From: Rhodoplanes sp963712435
GTDB lineage: Bacteria; Pseudomonadota; Alphaproteobacteria; Rhizobiales; Xanthobacteraceae
Assembly: GCA_963712435.1 (NCBI GenBank)
Contig: CAVQIB010000004.1
Location: forward strand, 124,001 to 188,000
Length of the DNA: 64,000 bases
Direction of reading: 5' to 3'
The position numbers and the translations under genes are program-made. The notes under the pieces were generated by a model, which was given only the letters and a program-made list of their open reading frames with translations, did not search any database and was not told where the DNA came from. Of this stretch, positions 9,098 through 19,124 are shown piece after piece. Position 1 is the stretch's first letter. Each line of letters starts with the position of its first letter.

Positions 9098-10684
9098 ATG
9101 ACTGCGTCCCGCGACTACAACGCGGCGATTGATTTCGTCGACCGCCATGTCGCCGAAGGGCGCGGCGACAAGACGGCCTTCATCGATCCCGCGCGCAACA
9201 TGACCTATCGGGAGCTGCGTGACGCGGCTGCCCGCGTCGGGCCGATGCTCGCGCGGCTCGGGATCGAGCAGGAAGACCGCATCGCCCTTGTTCTGCTCGA
9301 CAGCGTCGACTTTCCTCTGCTGTTCTGGGGAGCGATCCGCGCCGGCGTGGTGCCGGTGCTGCTCAACACACGGCTGACCGCCGAGCAGTACCGCTTTCTC
9401 CTGCTCGAACTCGCGGGCCAAGGCGGTGTTCGTCTCGACCGCGCTTCTGCCGACCGTGCAGGAAGCGGCAAAGGACGTTGCGAGCCTGAAGGCGGTCATC
9501 GCGGTCGGCGGCGCTCCCGATCCCGTGCCGCGTCTCGACGCCCTGCTCGCAGCGGAGAACGAACCGGCGGCCCCGGCGCGGACCTGCGCCGACGATATCT
9601 GCTTCTGGGTCTATTCGTCCGGCACGACCGGCATGCCGAAGGGCGTCATGCACGTCCATTCGACGCCGATGTTCGTCGCGCGGGCGGCGGGGCAGCAGCG
9701 CATCGGCATCTGCGAGACGGATATCGTCTTCTCCGCCGCCAAGCTGTTCTTCTCCTACGGCCTCGGCAACGCGATCTTCTGTCCGATGTCGGTCGGCGCG
9801 ACCTCGGTGCTCTACCCGGAGCGGCCGACGCCGCAGACCGTGTTCGAGACCTTGCGGGCGTATCAGCCGACGCATGTTCTACGCCGTGCCGACGCTGTAT
9901 GCGGCGATCCTCGCCGATCCGGCCTGCACGCGGGAGAGCCGGGTCGCAGCGGCTGCGGCTGTGCTTCTCGGCGGGCGAACCGCTGCCGCCCGATATCGGC
10001 AAAGCCTGGAAGGAGCGGTTCGGGCTCGACATCGTCAACGGCGTCGGCTCCTCGGAGATGGGCCATCTGTTCCTGACCAATCTGCCCGATGCGGTGGAGT
10101 ACGGCACGTCGGGCGTTCCGGTGACGGGCTACGACATGCGGCTCGTCGATGAGCGCGGCGGCGACGTCGCCGAGGGCGAAATCGGCGAGTTGCTCGTGCG
10201 CGGCCAGTCGGCGGCGATGGGCTACTGGAACCAGCGCGAGAAATCGCGGCGCACCTTCGAGGGCGAATGGACGCGCACCGGCGACAAGTATCAGCAGCGG
10301 GCCGACGGCGTGTACATCTACTGCGGGCGCGCCGACGACATGTTCAAGGTGAGCGGCATCTGGGTGTCGCCGTTCGAGGTGGAGGCGGCGCTGATCGCGC
10401 ATCCGCGCGTGCTGGAGGCGGCCGTCGTGCCGGCCGAGGACGCCAACGGACTGATCAAGCCGCGCGCCTTCGTCGTGCTCAAGGACGCGAGCGAGGACCG
10501 GCGCAGCCGGGCGCTCCACGACGAGCTCAAGCTGCATGTGAAGCGCACGATCGGCCCGTGGAAATATCCGCGCTGGATCGAATTCGTCGACAGCCTGCCG
10601 AAGACGGCGACGGGCAAGATCCAGCGCTTCATGCTGCGCGCGGCCGATCCGCCCGCGGTCAATTCCAGGAACGGCAGGCCGTGA
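9098..10684 (+). CDS. Benzoate-CoA ligase family protein (frameshifted)
   Basis: AMP-forming aryl-CoA ligase of about 528 residues that activates an aromatic acid with ATP and CoA. The adenylate-forming motif is YSSGTTGMPKGV, followed by FGLDIVNGVGSSEMGH and the C-terminal catalytic lysine region KTATGKIQR. The frame breaks near 9420, 9885 and 9950, while similarity continues, so one intact gene is likely. Sequence and context fit the benzoate/4-hydroxybenzoate/2-aminobenzoate ligase group; which acid is used cannot be decided. It lies in the same direction between the had paralogue and the SDR. Confidence 0.85.
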   Translation: MTASRDYNAAIDFVDRHVAEGRGDKTAFIDPARNMTYRELRDAAARVGPMLARLGIEQEDRIALVLLDSVDFPLLFWGAIRAGVVPVLLNTRLTAEQYRFLLLELAGQGGVRLDRASADRAGSGKGRCEPEGGHRGRRRSRSRAASRRPARSGERTGGPGADLRRRYLLLGLFVRHDRHAEGRHARPFDADVRRAGGGAAAHRHLRDGYRLLRRQAVLLLRPRQRDLLSDVGRRDLGALPGAADAADRVRDLAGVSADACSTPCRRCMRRSSPIRPARGRAGSQRLRLCFSAGEPLPPDIGKAWKERFGLDIVNGVGSSEMGHLFLTNLPDAVEYGTSGVPVTGYDMRLVDERGGDVAEGEIGELLVRGQSAAMGYWNQREKSRRTFEGEWTRTGDKYQQRADGVYIYCGRADDMFKVSGIWVSPFEVEAALIAHPRVLEAAVVPAEDANGLIKPRAFVVLKDASEDRRSRALHDELKLHVKRTIGPWKYPRWIEFVDSLPKTATGKIQRFMLRAADPPAVNSRNGRP

Positions 10685-10746
10685 CAAACATCTGAAAACG
10701 CCGTGTCGATGCTGTGCGCGACGACGATAAGAAAGGGAGCGGGTTG

Positions 10747-11493
10747 ATGAGACTTGAGGGGAAGGTTGCGCTGGTTACGGGAGGCGCGTCGGGGATCGGG
10801 AAGGCGACGGTCTTGGCGTTTGCGCAGGCGGGCGCGCGGGTGATTGCGGCGGACATCGATCTGGAGCGGGGCTCGGCGGTTGCGCGGGCGGCGGAGCAGG
10901 AGGGGCTTGCGGTCGAGTTCGTGTCGATCGACCTGTCGGCGTCGGACTCGATCCGGACCTGCGCGGCGGCGGTGCTGGAGCGCCATCCGCGGCTCGACAT
11001 TCTGGTGAATGCGGCCGGCTTCAGCCTGGTGGAGGCGTTTGCGGCGAACAAGCCGGGCTATATCGACCAGGTGGTGGCGATCAATCTGGGCGGGACGCTG
11101 CATCTGACGCAGGCGCTGCTGCCGGGGATGATCGCGGCGGGGCGCGGCAAGATCGTCAATGTGGCGAGCGACGCCGGGCGGGTGGGAAGTTCGGGGGAGA
11201 CGGCCTATGCGGCGGCGAAGGGCGGGGTGATCGCGTTCACCAAGTCGCTTGCGCGCGAGGTGGCGCGGCATTCGATCAACGTCAATTGCGTGTGCCCGGG
11301 ACCGACCGACACGCCGATGCTGCGGTCGCGGCCGGAGAAGATGCTGGATGCGTTTCTCAAGGCGATCCCGTTCAAGCGGTTCGCCGAGCCGCGCGAGATC
11401 GCCGACGCGATCCTGTTCTTTGCGAGCCCGCGCTCCGACTACATCACCGCGCAGGTGCTGAGCGTGAGCGGCGGGCTCACCTTTGCGGGGTAG
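10747..11493 (+). CDS. SDR-family dehydrogenase, BadH-like
   Basis: Short-chain dehydrogenase of 249 residues with TGGASGIG at 11-18, NAAG at 88-91 and the catalytic YAAAK (Y154, K158). It resembles 2-hydroxycyclohexanecarboxyl-CoA dehydrogenase (BadH) of anaerobic alicyclic acid degradation, where a hydroxyacyl-CoA is oxidised to the 2-keto form. The start at ATG 10747 follows an AAGGGAG ribosome site. Codon use is strikingly rich in G-ending codons (GCG, CTG, CGG). The specific substrate is inferred only from the neighbours. Confidence 0.82.
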   Translation: MRLEGKVALVTGGASGIGKATVLAFAQAGARVIAADIDLERGSAVARAAEQEGLAVEFVSIDLSASDSIRTCAAAVLERHPRLDILVNAAGFSLVEAFAANKPGYIDQVVAINLGGTLHLTQALLPGMIAAGRGKIVNVASDAGRVGSSGETAYAAAKGGVIAFTKSLAREVARHSINVNCVCPGPTDTPMLRSRPEKMLDAFLKAIPFKRFAEPREIADAILFFASPRSDYITAQVLSVSGGLTFAG

Positions 11494-11498
11494 GCGGA

Positions 11499-11541
11499 CC
11501 CTCCCCCCTGCGCGCGGGGGCGGAGCTGCGCGGGGGAGGAT
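11499..11541. repeat. GC-rich palindromic repeat
   Basis: CCCTCCCCCC at 11499-11508 and GGGGGAGG near 11531-11538 form an imperfect inverted repeat in the SDR-hydratase gap. It is of the CCTCCCCC/GGGGGAGG class also found inside dnaE2 and imuB. It may act as an attenuator between the two genes. Confidence 0.5.
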
Positions 11542-11619
11542 GAAGTTGAACCGCTCCCGTCACGGAGGAGCGGAAGCCGAAATGTTTTCCAATCCGGACA
11601 TGCACGCAAGGAGACGACG

Positions 11620-12480
11620 ATGACAGGCACGACGGCCGACCGGTTCCGCCCGGCGCGGGTGGACTTTGCTGACTTCAAGCCGCAGCATTTTCTGTGGCGG
11701 CGCGAGGGGAAGGTGGCGACGGTGACGCTCAACCGGCCGGAGCGCAAGAACCCGCTGACGCTGGAATCCTATGCGGAGCTGCGCGACGCGTTCCGCGACC
11801 TCGTCTATGCCGACGACATCAAGACGGTGGTGATCGCGGGCGCCGGGGGCAATTTCTGCTCGGGCGGGGACGTGCACGAGATCATCGGGCCGCTGGTGGA
11901 GATGCAGCGCAAGGACGACATGGCGGGGCTGCTGGCGTTCACGCGGATGACCGGCGATCTCGTCAAGGCGATGCGCGCCTGCCCGCAGCCGATCGTGGCG
12001 GCGATCGACGGGATCTGCGCGGGCGCGGGCTCGATTCTCGCGATGGCCTCCGATCTGCGCTTCGGCACGGCGAAGGCGAAGGTCGCCTTCCTGTTCGTGC
12101 GGGTGGGGCTCGCCGGCGCCGACATGGGGGCGTGCAACATGCTGCCGCGCATCATCGGGGCGGGGCGCGCGGCCGAACTGCTCTACACCGGCCGGGTGAT
12201 GGACGGCGCGGAGGCGGAGCGCTGGGGCTTCTTCAACAGGCTGTGCGAACCCGCCAATGTGCTCGCCGAGGCGCAGGCGATGGCGCAGTCGCTCGCCGAC
12301 GGCCCGACCTTCGGCCACGCGATGACCAAGCGCTGCATCCATCAGGAATGGAGCATGGGCATCGACGAATCGATCGAGGCGGAAGCCCAGGCGCAGGCCA
12401 TCTGCATGCAGACCAAGGACTACGAACGCGCCTACGAGGCCTTCGTCAAAAAAGCGTCCCCCATCTTCCAGGGAAACTGA
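11620..12480 (+). CDS. Enoyl-CoA hydratase family protein
   Basis: Crotonase-fold protein of 286 residues. The two oxyanion-hole segments are GNFCSGGDVHEI and ICAGAGSILAMASDLRF. The N-terminus (FKPQHFLWRREGKVATVTL) and length fit a subgroup that, as I recall, sits beside benzoate-CoA-ligase-type enzymes in rhizobial aryl-CoA clusters such as 2-aminobenzoyl-CoA or salicylyl-CoA routes. It has an AAGGAG ribosome site before ATG 11620. Likely last gene of the 7.9-12.5 kb operon. The monooxygenase expected for those routes is not in the window. Confidence 0.83.
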   Translation: MTGTTADRFRPARVDFADFKPQHFLWRREGKVATVTLNRPERKNPLTLESYAELRDAFRDLVYADDIKTVVIAGAGGNFCSGGDVHEIIGPLVEMQRKDDMAGLLAFTRMTGDLVKAMRACPQPIVAAIDGICAGAGSILAMASDLRFGTAKAKVAFLFVRVGLAGADMGACNMLPRIIGAGRAAELLYTGRVMDGAEAERWGFFNRLCEPANVLAEAQAMAQSLADGPTFGHAMTKRCIHQEWSMGIDESIEAEAQAQAICMQTKDYERAYEAFVKKASPIFQGN

Positions 12481-12526
12481 GAGCGCGACGAGTCAAGGCC
12501 GGCCGCTCGCGGCCGCGCCTAAAGCT

Positions 12527-12551
12527 CATGCCCGCGCGAGGCGCGGGCATG
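12527..12551. terminator. Hairpin between convergent genes
   Basis: A perfect 10-bp stem (CATGCCCGCG / CGCGGGCATG) with a 5-base loop lies between the convergent enoyl-CoA hydratase and HtrA-like genes. There is no T tract, so bidirectional termination is an inference. Confidence 0.5.
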
Positions 12552-12596
12552 AGGACCGGCCGAGGCAAGCGCCGGACGCGGCGACCGTGACGTCGT

Positions 12597-13574
12597 TCAG
12601 TGCAGGCGCGGCTTTTTCAGATACTGGCTGCGGTCGCCGGAGGCGACGCGCAGCTCGATCGTCTCGCCGTCGCGCAGCACGGTCAACGGCGCCTCGACGC
12701 CGGCGGCGCCGAGCGACCAGATGCGCCGGAACAGGGCGAGGAGCGTCACGACCTCGACCCCGCCCGCCGCCAGGATGATGTCGCCCTGGCGCAGGTCGGC
12801 GCGTTGCGCCGGCCCGCCATCGGCGAGCCCGACAATGACGACCCTGTCCTCGATCTCGGCTGCATAAACCCCGAGCCAGGGACGCGGCGGCCGATTCGGC
12901 CGTCCATAGGCGAGGAGATCATCGAGAACGGGCTTCAGTAAATCGACCGGCACGATCATGTTGATGTGCTGAACGACGTCGGGCGCACGCCGCTGCTCGA
13001 GTTGCAGCGAGCCGATGCCGAGGAGATCGCCCTTGGGCCCGATCAGCGCCGCGCCGCCCCAGTGCGGATGGGTCGGCGCAGTGAAGATGGCGTCGTCGAG
13101 AACGTATTCCCAATAGCCGGCGAATTCCTGCTTGGCGACGATCCGCGCGGCGACCGAGCGCTGCGGTCCGCCGGCGCCGCCGACCACGACATATTCGCCG
13201 ACCGACGCCTCGCCCGAACGACCGAGCGGGAGCGGCGGCGCGTCGAGCGGGGCGAGCGCCTGCACGAGGCCGAACCCGGTCTCCTGGTCGTAAGCAAGCG
13301 CATGTCCGGGGATGGTGCGCTTATCGCCCGTCTGCAGCCATACCGACTCCGCCTCGGTAATCAGATATCCGATCGTCAGCACCAGGCCGTTCGCCCGGAT
13401 GACGACGCCATTGCCCGCGCGCTCGGTGCCGAGCACGCCGGCCGTGAACGCATCGGGTGGGACATGGGCGCGGAGCGAGACGATCGACGACAGCGCGGCG
13501 TCGAGATCATAGTCATAGTCGTCGGCGTTCGGTCGCACCGCAGACGGCACTTTCCAGTCGCTCAGCGATGACAT
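12597..13574 (-). CDS. HtrA/DegP-like S1C protein lacking the catalytic triad
   Basis: Trypsin-fold plus C-terminal PDZ protein of 325 residues (PDZ about 230-310, with DRVVIVGLADGGPAQRADL). The normal ILTNNHVV histidine segment reads VLTIGYLI, the TDLAV aspartate segment reads TGFGLV, and GNSGGPL reads HWGGAAL, so His, Asp and Ser are all replaced. A proteolytically inactive scaffold or chaperone is likely. No signal peptide is evident. ATG 13574 is preferred over 13580 because GGAG is correctly spaced before it. Convergent with the aromatic operon. Confidence 0.78.
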   Translation of the reverse strand: MSSLSDWKVPSAVRPNADDYDYDLDAALSSIVSLRAHVPPDAFTAGVLGTERAGNGVVIRANGLVLTIGYLITEAESVWLQTGDKRTIPGHALAYDQETGFGLVQALAPLDAPPLPLGRSGEASVGEYVVVGGAGGPQRSVAARIVAKQEFAGYWEYVLDDAIFTAPTHPHWGGAALIGPKGDLLGIGSLQLEQRRAPDVVQHINMIVPVDLLKPVLDDLLAYGRPNRPPRPWLGVYAAEIEDRVVIVGLADGGPAQRADLRQGDIILAAGGVEVVTLLALFRRIWSLGAAGVEAPLTVLRDGETIELRVASGDRSQYLKKPRLH

Positions 13575-13718
13575 CGGCATCTCCGAGTAGCATCGTCAAA
13601 GTGGCGTCGAGCGAAAGCGCTCGATACGATGGCATCCCGCGCGCCCTGATCGAAGAAACGAGGCCCGCGTTCCGGCAACGCCCGGCAGCGCGCGAGGCTC
13701 CCGCCCTCGCACAAATGA

Positions 13719-14768
13719 TCACTCGCGGTTCAGGATCTCAGCCATCGCCTTGATCCGGTTGCGCGCATAATTGGGCAGACCGGCGCTGATCGAGTTCCCG
13801 GTGTTGAACGAGCTGTTCCCCGAGAGAACCTGCGCGGGCACCATGTTCCGCAGCACAGGGACGCCCTCGAATTCCTTGCGCTTTTCGAACAGGTCGGACT
13901 CCACCGCAAGCGCGACAAAGGCGGTCGCGACGGTATGGCTCGGATCGCCCGGCTTGGTCTGCAGCACCGCGAGGAACTTGCCGAACTGCATCACCTGGTT
14001 GACGTGGACGATGTTCTGTTCCAGCGCAGCCGTGACGGGGGTGTCGATCCCGGTCAGCTGGGCGAGCCCGGCCTGATCGATCGCAGCCGCGGGGATGACC
14101 CGCAGTTCGCTTTCAAACTCGATGAAGTCGGCGATCTGTTTGCCGCTCTCGCGCAGCTTGTTCAGGAGCGAAATGGCGCTGGGGAGCTTGCCTTCGAACT
14201 GGTAGCGCGACTTGATGCAGAGGACGCCGACGCCGCCCTCGCACCAGCGCCGGGTCGGATGCTTGTTCGCGAGCCGCGCGTCATTGTTCGGCGTGACGTC
14301 GCCCGCGCTGATGAGGCGATGCTTGATCGCCGGGTCCATCCGCTCGAGAAAGGCGAGGCTCACATAACGGGTGAGGTCGATCGCGTTGGGCGTCCGGGCG
14401 AGCTCGAAGCGCGCTTCGGCGACATAGATGTGCAGCCGGCGCTTGAGCGTCTTGGTCGCGCCGCCGATCGTGGCGGTGATGTTCGGCTCCTCGAAGTTCG
14501 GATAGGGGCTCAGGAGCTGTTTCTGCAGCGGGCTTGATTTCGCCCAATCGGCGAAGCGGATGAGCCCGCTCTTCGCGTCGGTGATCTGGCCATTGCGGTG
14601 GTCGCTGAAGGCGATCGTGTCGGGCTTGAGCTTGCCGGGCGGAACCTCGGCGATCGACGGCACGTCTTCGACGCGGAACTCCTGCGCCCGTGACGGCGCG
14701 GCGGTGAAGCACATGGCGGCCGCCACGGCGAGCGCCGCCAGAGCTCGAAACGGCCGGAGGAATCTCAC
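13719..14768 (-). CDS. Conserved secreted protein of unknown function
   Basis: A 349-residue protein with a clear signal peptide (hydrophobic residues 8-24, then PSRAQ). I recognise no catalytic motif. It starts at GTG 14768, whose first base is the last base of the upstream PBP stop codon (TAGTG), so translation is coupled to the peptidoglycan synthase. A periplasmic role linked to wall synthesis is an inference from this coupling only. Two cysteines (WCEGGVGVLCIKS) could form a disulfide. Confidence 0.7.
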   Translation of the reverse strand: MRFLRPFRALAALAVAAAMCFTAAPSRAQEFRVEDVPSIAEVPPGKLKPDTIAFSDHRNGQITDAKSGLIRFADWAKSSPLQKQLLSPYPNFEEPNITATIGGATKTLKRRLHIYVAEARFELARTPNAIDLTRYVSLAFLERMDPAIKHRLISAGDVTPNNDARLANKHPTRRWCEGGVGVLCIKSRYQFEGKLPSAISLLNKLRESGKQIADFIEFESELRVIPAAAIDQAGLAQLTGIDTPVTAALEQNIVHVNQVMQFGKFLAVLQTKPGDPSHTVATAFVALAVESDLFEKRKEFEGVPVLRNMVPAQVLSGNSSFNTGNSISAGLPNYARNRIKAMAEILNRE

Positions 14769-17697
14769 TAGTAGCGCTCGCGGAATGGGAATTGCGGGTC
14801 GACGCGCTGGGGCGGATAGCGGTCGCGTACGCCGTATTCCTGCTGGCGCGGGTCGACGCGTCGCCCGAGATCGCCGAACAGCCCGCCGAACGGGTTCACC
14901 CGTCGCCAGTAGTTCTGATATTGCTGCTGTCCGGGATACTGGTAGCCGGGCGGATAGCCGCGCGGATCGTAGCCGTATCTGCTCCCATAGCCGGAGCCGT
15001 ACTCGTTCGGATAGCCGTAATACTCGCCATCGCCCGGCTCGCGGTAGATGTAGCTCGCGACCTCCGCTTCGGAAACGAGATTGTATTGGGTCTCGGTCAG
15101 GCCGCCGGTCCGGTCGAGCCGGAAATATTCGGTGACGGCGCCTGGGCTGCCGGCCGCCACCCGCACGCCGCTGCGCAAGTCGATCGGCAATGCGATGAGC
15201 TGGCGCTGCGCCTCGGGCGAAGGCGGCGCCATCGGCGTCTTCTTGGCGTAGTTCGCCCAGACCGCGTTCATGATCGGCGTGAAGATCGGGAGCGCAACCT
15301 TGCCGCCGGTCTGGCCGCCGCCGAGGGTGCGCCGCTTGCCTTCGGCATTGTCATAACCGACCCACACGGCGATCGTCACGTCGTTGGACAAGCCGACGAA
15401 CCAGGCGTCGTTCTCGTCATCGCTCGTCCCCGTCTTGCCGGCCACAAAGGGCGAGAGAGACGCGACCGCGCGGGCCGTGCCGCGGGCGAGCACGCCCTGC
15501 AGCATGCTCTTGAGCTGCACGAAAGCGACGCGGTCCCCGTTCGCGAGCGCCGTCAGCTCGGGCTTGCGCCGAAAGGCGATCTTGCCCCCCTGCTCCACCG
15601 ATTCGATCGCGAAGGGGGAGGGGCGATAGCCCTCATTCGCCACCGCGGCGTAGAACGCCGCGAGATCGATCAGCCGCACGGGCTGGGCCCCCAGCACGAA
15701 CGGATAGTACCCGACGCAGTCGGTATAGATCTGCGCCTCGACCGCAAGCTCGCACACCCGGGCGAGGCTGCGGCCCGGATCATTGTCGATGGCGTTGCTC
15801 AGCAGCTGGGCGGTGACGAGGTTCTTGGAATTCTCCAGCGCGAGCCGCAGCGTGAGAATGCCGGACGAGCCGCGGTCGTAGTTCTTCGGCGTCCAATAAT
15901 CGCGCTCGCGCGCCGGACTTGAATTGTTGAGCGGCGGCAGCGTGATCGGTTCGTCGCGCACGAGCGTGTTGGGCTGCAACCCCTTGTTCAGCGCGGCGAG
16001 ATAGGTGAACGGCTTGAAGGCCGAGCCGGGTTGGCGCTGCGTTTGCGTCGTGCGGTTGATCTGGCTCAGCGGATAGGAGAAGCCGCCCGCCATCGCGAGG
16101 ATGCGGCCGTTCTTGTTCTCCAGCACGAGAACCGCGCCCTGCACCGTCGGCCGGACCCGCAGCTCGGCGCGCGCGCCCTTGCCTTCGGTCGAGGCGCACG
16201 AGGACGACGTCGTGAAGCTTGAGGGCGCGCCGCACGGCCGCGTTCGCGCCGTTGAGCGGCAGCACGCGCCCGTCCGCGAGCCCGACCTTGACTGCGTCGC
16301 CGCCGCCCTTCTGCACCACGACGGCGCTTGGCCAATGCACATCGTAGAGCGGGGGCCGCGCCGCCTGCAGCGCCTGTTGCCAGGGCGGCGGCGTCTTCGG
16401 CGCATTCGGGTCGGCCTGGATGCGTTGGATCGCGGCGCCGAGATTGGCCTCCGCGCCGTGGAACTGAGCGCGCCCGGTGGACAGCTCGTAGCGGGCGAGG
16501 CCCTCCTGCAGCGCGGTCTCCGCCGCCCGCTGCACTTGCGGGTGAATGGTCGAGCGAACGGTGGCCGAGCTTGCCGTGAGCGCCACCACGCCCGGCAGCG
16601 ATTTCGCCTCGCGATTGATGTGGTCGAGGAAATAGAAGCCGGAATTGCGCTGAGCGCGATCATAGGCGACGAGCCGCAGCGCCGCCTGGCGCGCCTGATC
16701 GGCGGCCTCCTGCGTGATCGCGCCATCTTCCTGCATCCGGCTCAGGACATAGGCGAGGCGCTCCTGCGCGCGCTCGGGATGGCGGTCCGGGCTGTAGTAA
16801 TTCGGCCCCTTGGTCAGCCCGGCGAGCGTCGCGCCCTCGGCGAGGGTCAGTTCCGATGCGGGCTTTCCGTAATAGCTGCGCGCGGCAAGCTCGATTCCCC
16901 ACGAGTTCCGCCCGAGATAGATGGAGTTGAGATAAAGCTCGAGAATCTCGTTCTTGCTGAGCGTCTGCTCGACCCGCGAGGCGAGGATCATCTCGCGGAT
17001 TTTGCGCTCGTAAGTCAGGTCATCTCCGACCAGGAGGTTCTTGACCACCTGCTGGGTGATGGTCGATCCGCCTTGCGGGCGGCCGGGGCGGGCGAGATTG
17101 GCGACCATGGCGCGAATGAGCCCGCGCTCGTCAATGCCCTTGTGCTGGTGGAAGCGCTTGTCTTCGGCCGCCACGAACGCCTTTTGCACATGCTGCGGTA
17201 TGTCCTTGAGGGGAATCCAGACCCGCCGATTCTCCGCCTCGAACACTTCGGCGAAACGCCCGCCGGCCGCGTCGAGCACGGTGCTCGTGCCGGACAGCTT
17301 GAGCCCCTTGAGCCGCGCATGGTCGGGCAGGTCGGCGGTGGCCTTGTTGTAGTAGGCGATGACCTGGCCGATATCGACGGGCGCCGGCTCGACCGTCTCG
17401 TTCTTGCAGAATTGCCGGTAGACGAGATGCAGGCTGCCGAAATTCAGTCCGCGAAACGCTTTGATTTCGGTCGGTGAGCGCTTGCGGGTCGTCGAGCGCG
17501 GTGGCGATCAGCCCGTCGAGATCGATCGATTCGATATCGAACGCCTTGCGCATATGCGCGCACCCGCCGCGCAGCAGCCCGACGACCTCGGCCTCATCGC
17601 GGGTCTCCACGAATTCGGTCTTGATCGCCTGCGGCGTGGTCGCCACCTGACTGAGGGCGAGGAACGCCGCCAAGATCTTGACGAGAATGACATCCAT
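14768..17697 (-). CDS. Class A penicillin-binding protein (bifunctional, frameshifted)
   Basis: Bifunctional peptidoglycan glycosyltransferase/DD-transpeptidase anchored in the inner membrane, about 970 residues. Glycosyltransferase motifs are EDKRFHQHKG, GGSTITQQVVKN and RKIREMILA. Transpeptidase motifs are SAFKPF (SxxK), SKN and KTGTSDDENDAWF. An N-terminal hydrophobic segment (ILVKILAAFLALSQV) starts at ATG 17697. The frame breaks near 17465 and 16200 with similarity continuing. The C-terminal 70 residues form an unusual Tyr/Gly/Pro-rich tail (YGYPNEYGSGYG). It overlaps the downstream secreted-protein gene by one base. Confidence 0.88.
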
Positions 17698-17952
17698 GGA
17701 AAACGGCCAGCGAGAGGGCGCAGTCGATTTGATTTATGCTTGATACAACGGCTTTTTTGCGGAGGGGTTCGGCCCCCGCAGCTGTCATTCCGCCGCATTC
17801 GCGCCAGGCCACGCGTGTTCGAAACGCCCGAACCGGTCGCTGCGGCGATCACGCGCGCTCGCGACAACGGATCGGCAAGGCTAATCGGTTTGCATCACAA
17901 CGCTCGCTTAACGTTAATTCATGTTTGGAACGTCGAGGACGGCCGCGTTTAG

Positions 17953-19023
17953 TCACTCCTCCGCCGGAGGGTAGCGATGCGAGCGGCCTTCAAGGTCCTC
18001 GATCTGGAAGCGCTCGGATGCGCCGTCGGCGCTGCTGGCCGCAAGGTAGGCCGGCCCGACCGGGACCTTGCCGGCGCCGCCCGGAATGTCGAGCACGTAA
18101 GCCGGCTGGCACAGGCCGGACAGGCGCGCGCGCAGGCGCCGCATCAGCGCCTGGCCTTCGGCGAGCCCGGTGCGCAGATGGGCGGTGCCCGGCGCGAGGT
18201 CGGCGTGATGCAGGTAGTAAGGCTTGATCCTGCGTCTCGACGAAGGCGCGCATCAGGGCCCCCAGCGTGTCCGGCATCGTCGTTCACGCCTTTGAGCAGC
18301 ACCGACTGCGACAGCATCGGGATGCCGGCATCGATGAGGCGCGCACAGGCGGACGCGGGCCGCGGCGGTCAGTTCGCGCGGGTGATTGGCGTGCAGCACG
18401 ACATAGGTCGGCGCGGCCCGCGGCCTTCAGCGCATCGACGAGCTCGGGCGTGATCAGCTCGGGCGCCGCCACCGGAACGCGGGTATGGATGCGGACGATC
18501 TTGACATGATCGATGCCGCGAGAGCGCGCGCAGAACCCCGCTCAGCTTGCGGGCGGACAGGATGAGCGGATCGCCGCCGGTGAGGATGACTTCCCAGATT
18601 TCCGCGTGCGCTCGGATATAGGCGAGCGCGGCCGCGAGCTGGTCGCGCGACAGGCTTGGGCGGCCGCGCGGTCCGACCATGGCGCGGCGGAAGCAGAAGC
18701 GGCAGTAGACCGGGCAGACATGGACGAGCTTCAACAGCACGCGGTCGGGATAGCGGTGCACGAGGCCCTCGACCGGGCTCGCTGCGTCGTCGCCGATCGG
18801 GTCGGCGCGTTCCGCCGGACTGTGTCGCCAGCTCCGCCGGGTCGGGAACGAACTGGCGCGCGATCGGGTCGTTCGGGTCGGACGGATCGATCAGCGCCGC
18901 GAGCGCCGGCGTGATCGCGACGGCGTAACGTGCCGCCACCGCGTCGAGCGCGGCCAGCTCGCTCGCGGATGCGAGCCCCGCCTCGACCAGGGCGGCGGGC
19001 GTTCGCAGCGACTTGTCGGTCAT
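17953..19023 (-). CDS. epmB: EF-P beta-lysylation protein EpmB (KamA family, frameshifted)
   Basis: Radical-SAM, PLP-dependent lysine 2,3-aminomutase-type enzyme. EpmB makes the (R)-beta-lysine used to modify elongation factor P. The cluster motif CPVYCRFC is followed by ILTGGDPLIL and a C-terminal QPAYVLDIPGGAGKVPVGP. The span of about 355 codons matches EpmB. The frame breaks near 18820, 18530, 18415 and 18250, but the family sequence continues. Same strand as epmA and near efp, which supports EpmB over a catabolic lysine aminomutase. Confidence 0.86.
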
Positions 19024-19124
19024 GGCGGAGAGCGGCTAAGGCGGGCATTTGATTCCCGTTGGGGATCGGCGCAGACGGTTGATCGGGCTGAGCGGATGTT
19101 TGTCGCACTGTGCGCATGCCTTCG

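Noticed and set aside
16101..17477. 458-codon plus-strand open frame
   Set aside because: It is antisense to the class A PBP, whose catalytic motifs are on the minus strand; the open frame is a high-GC shadow.
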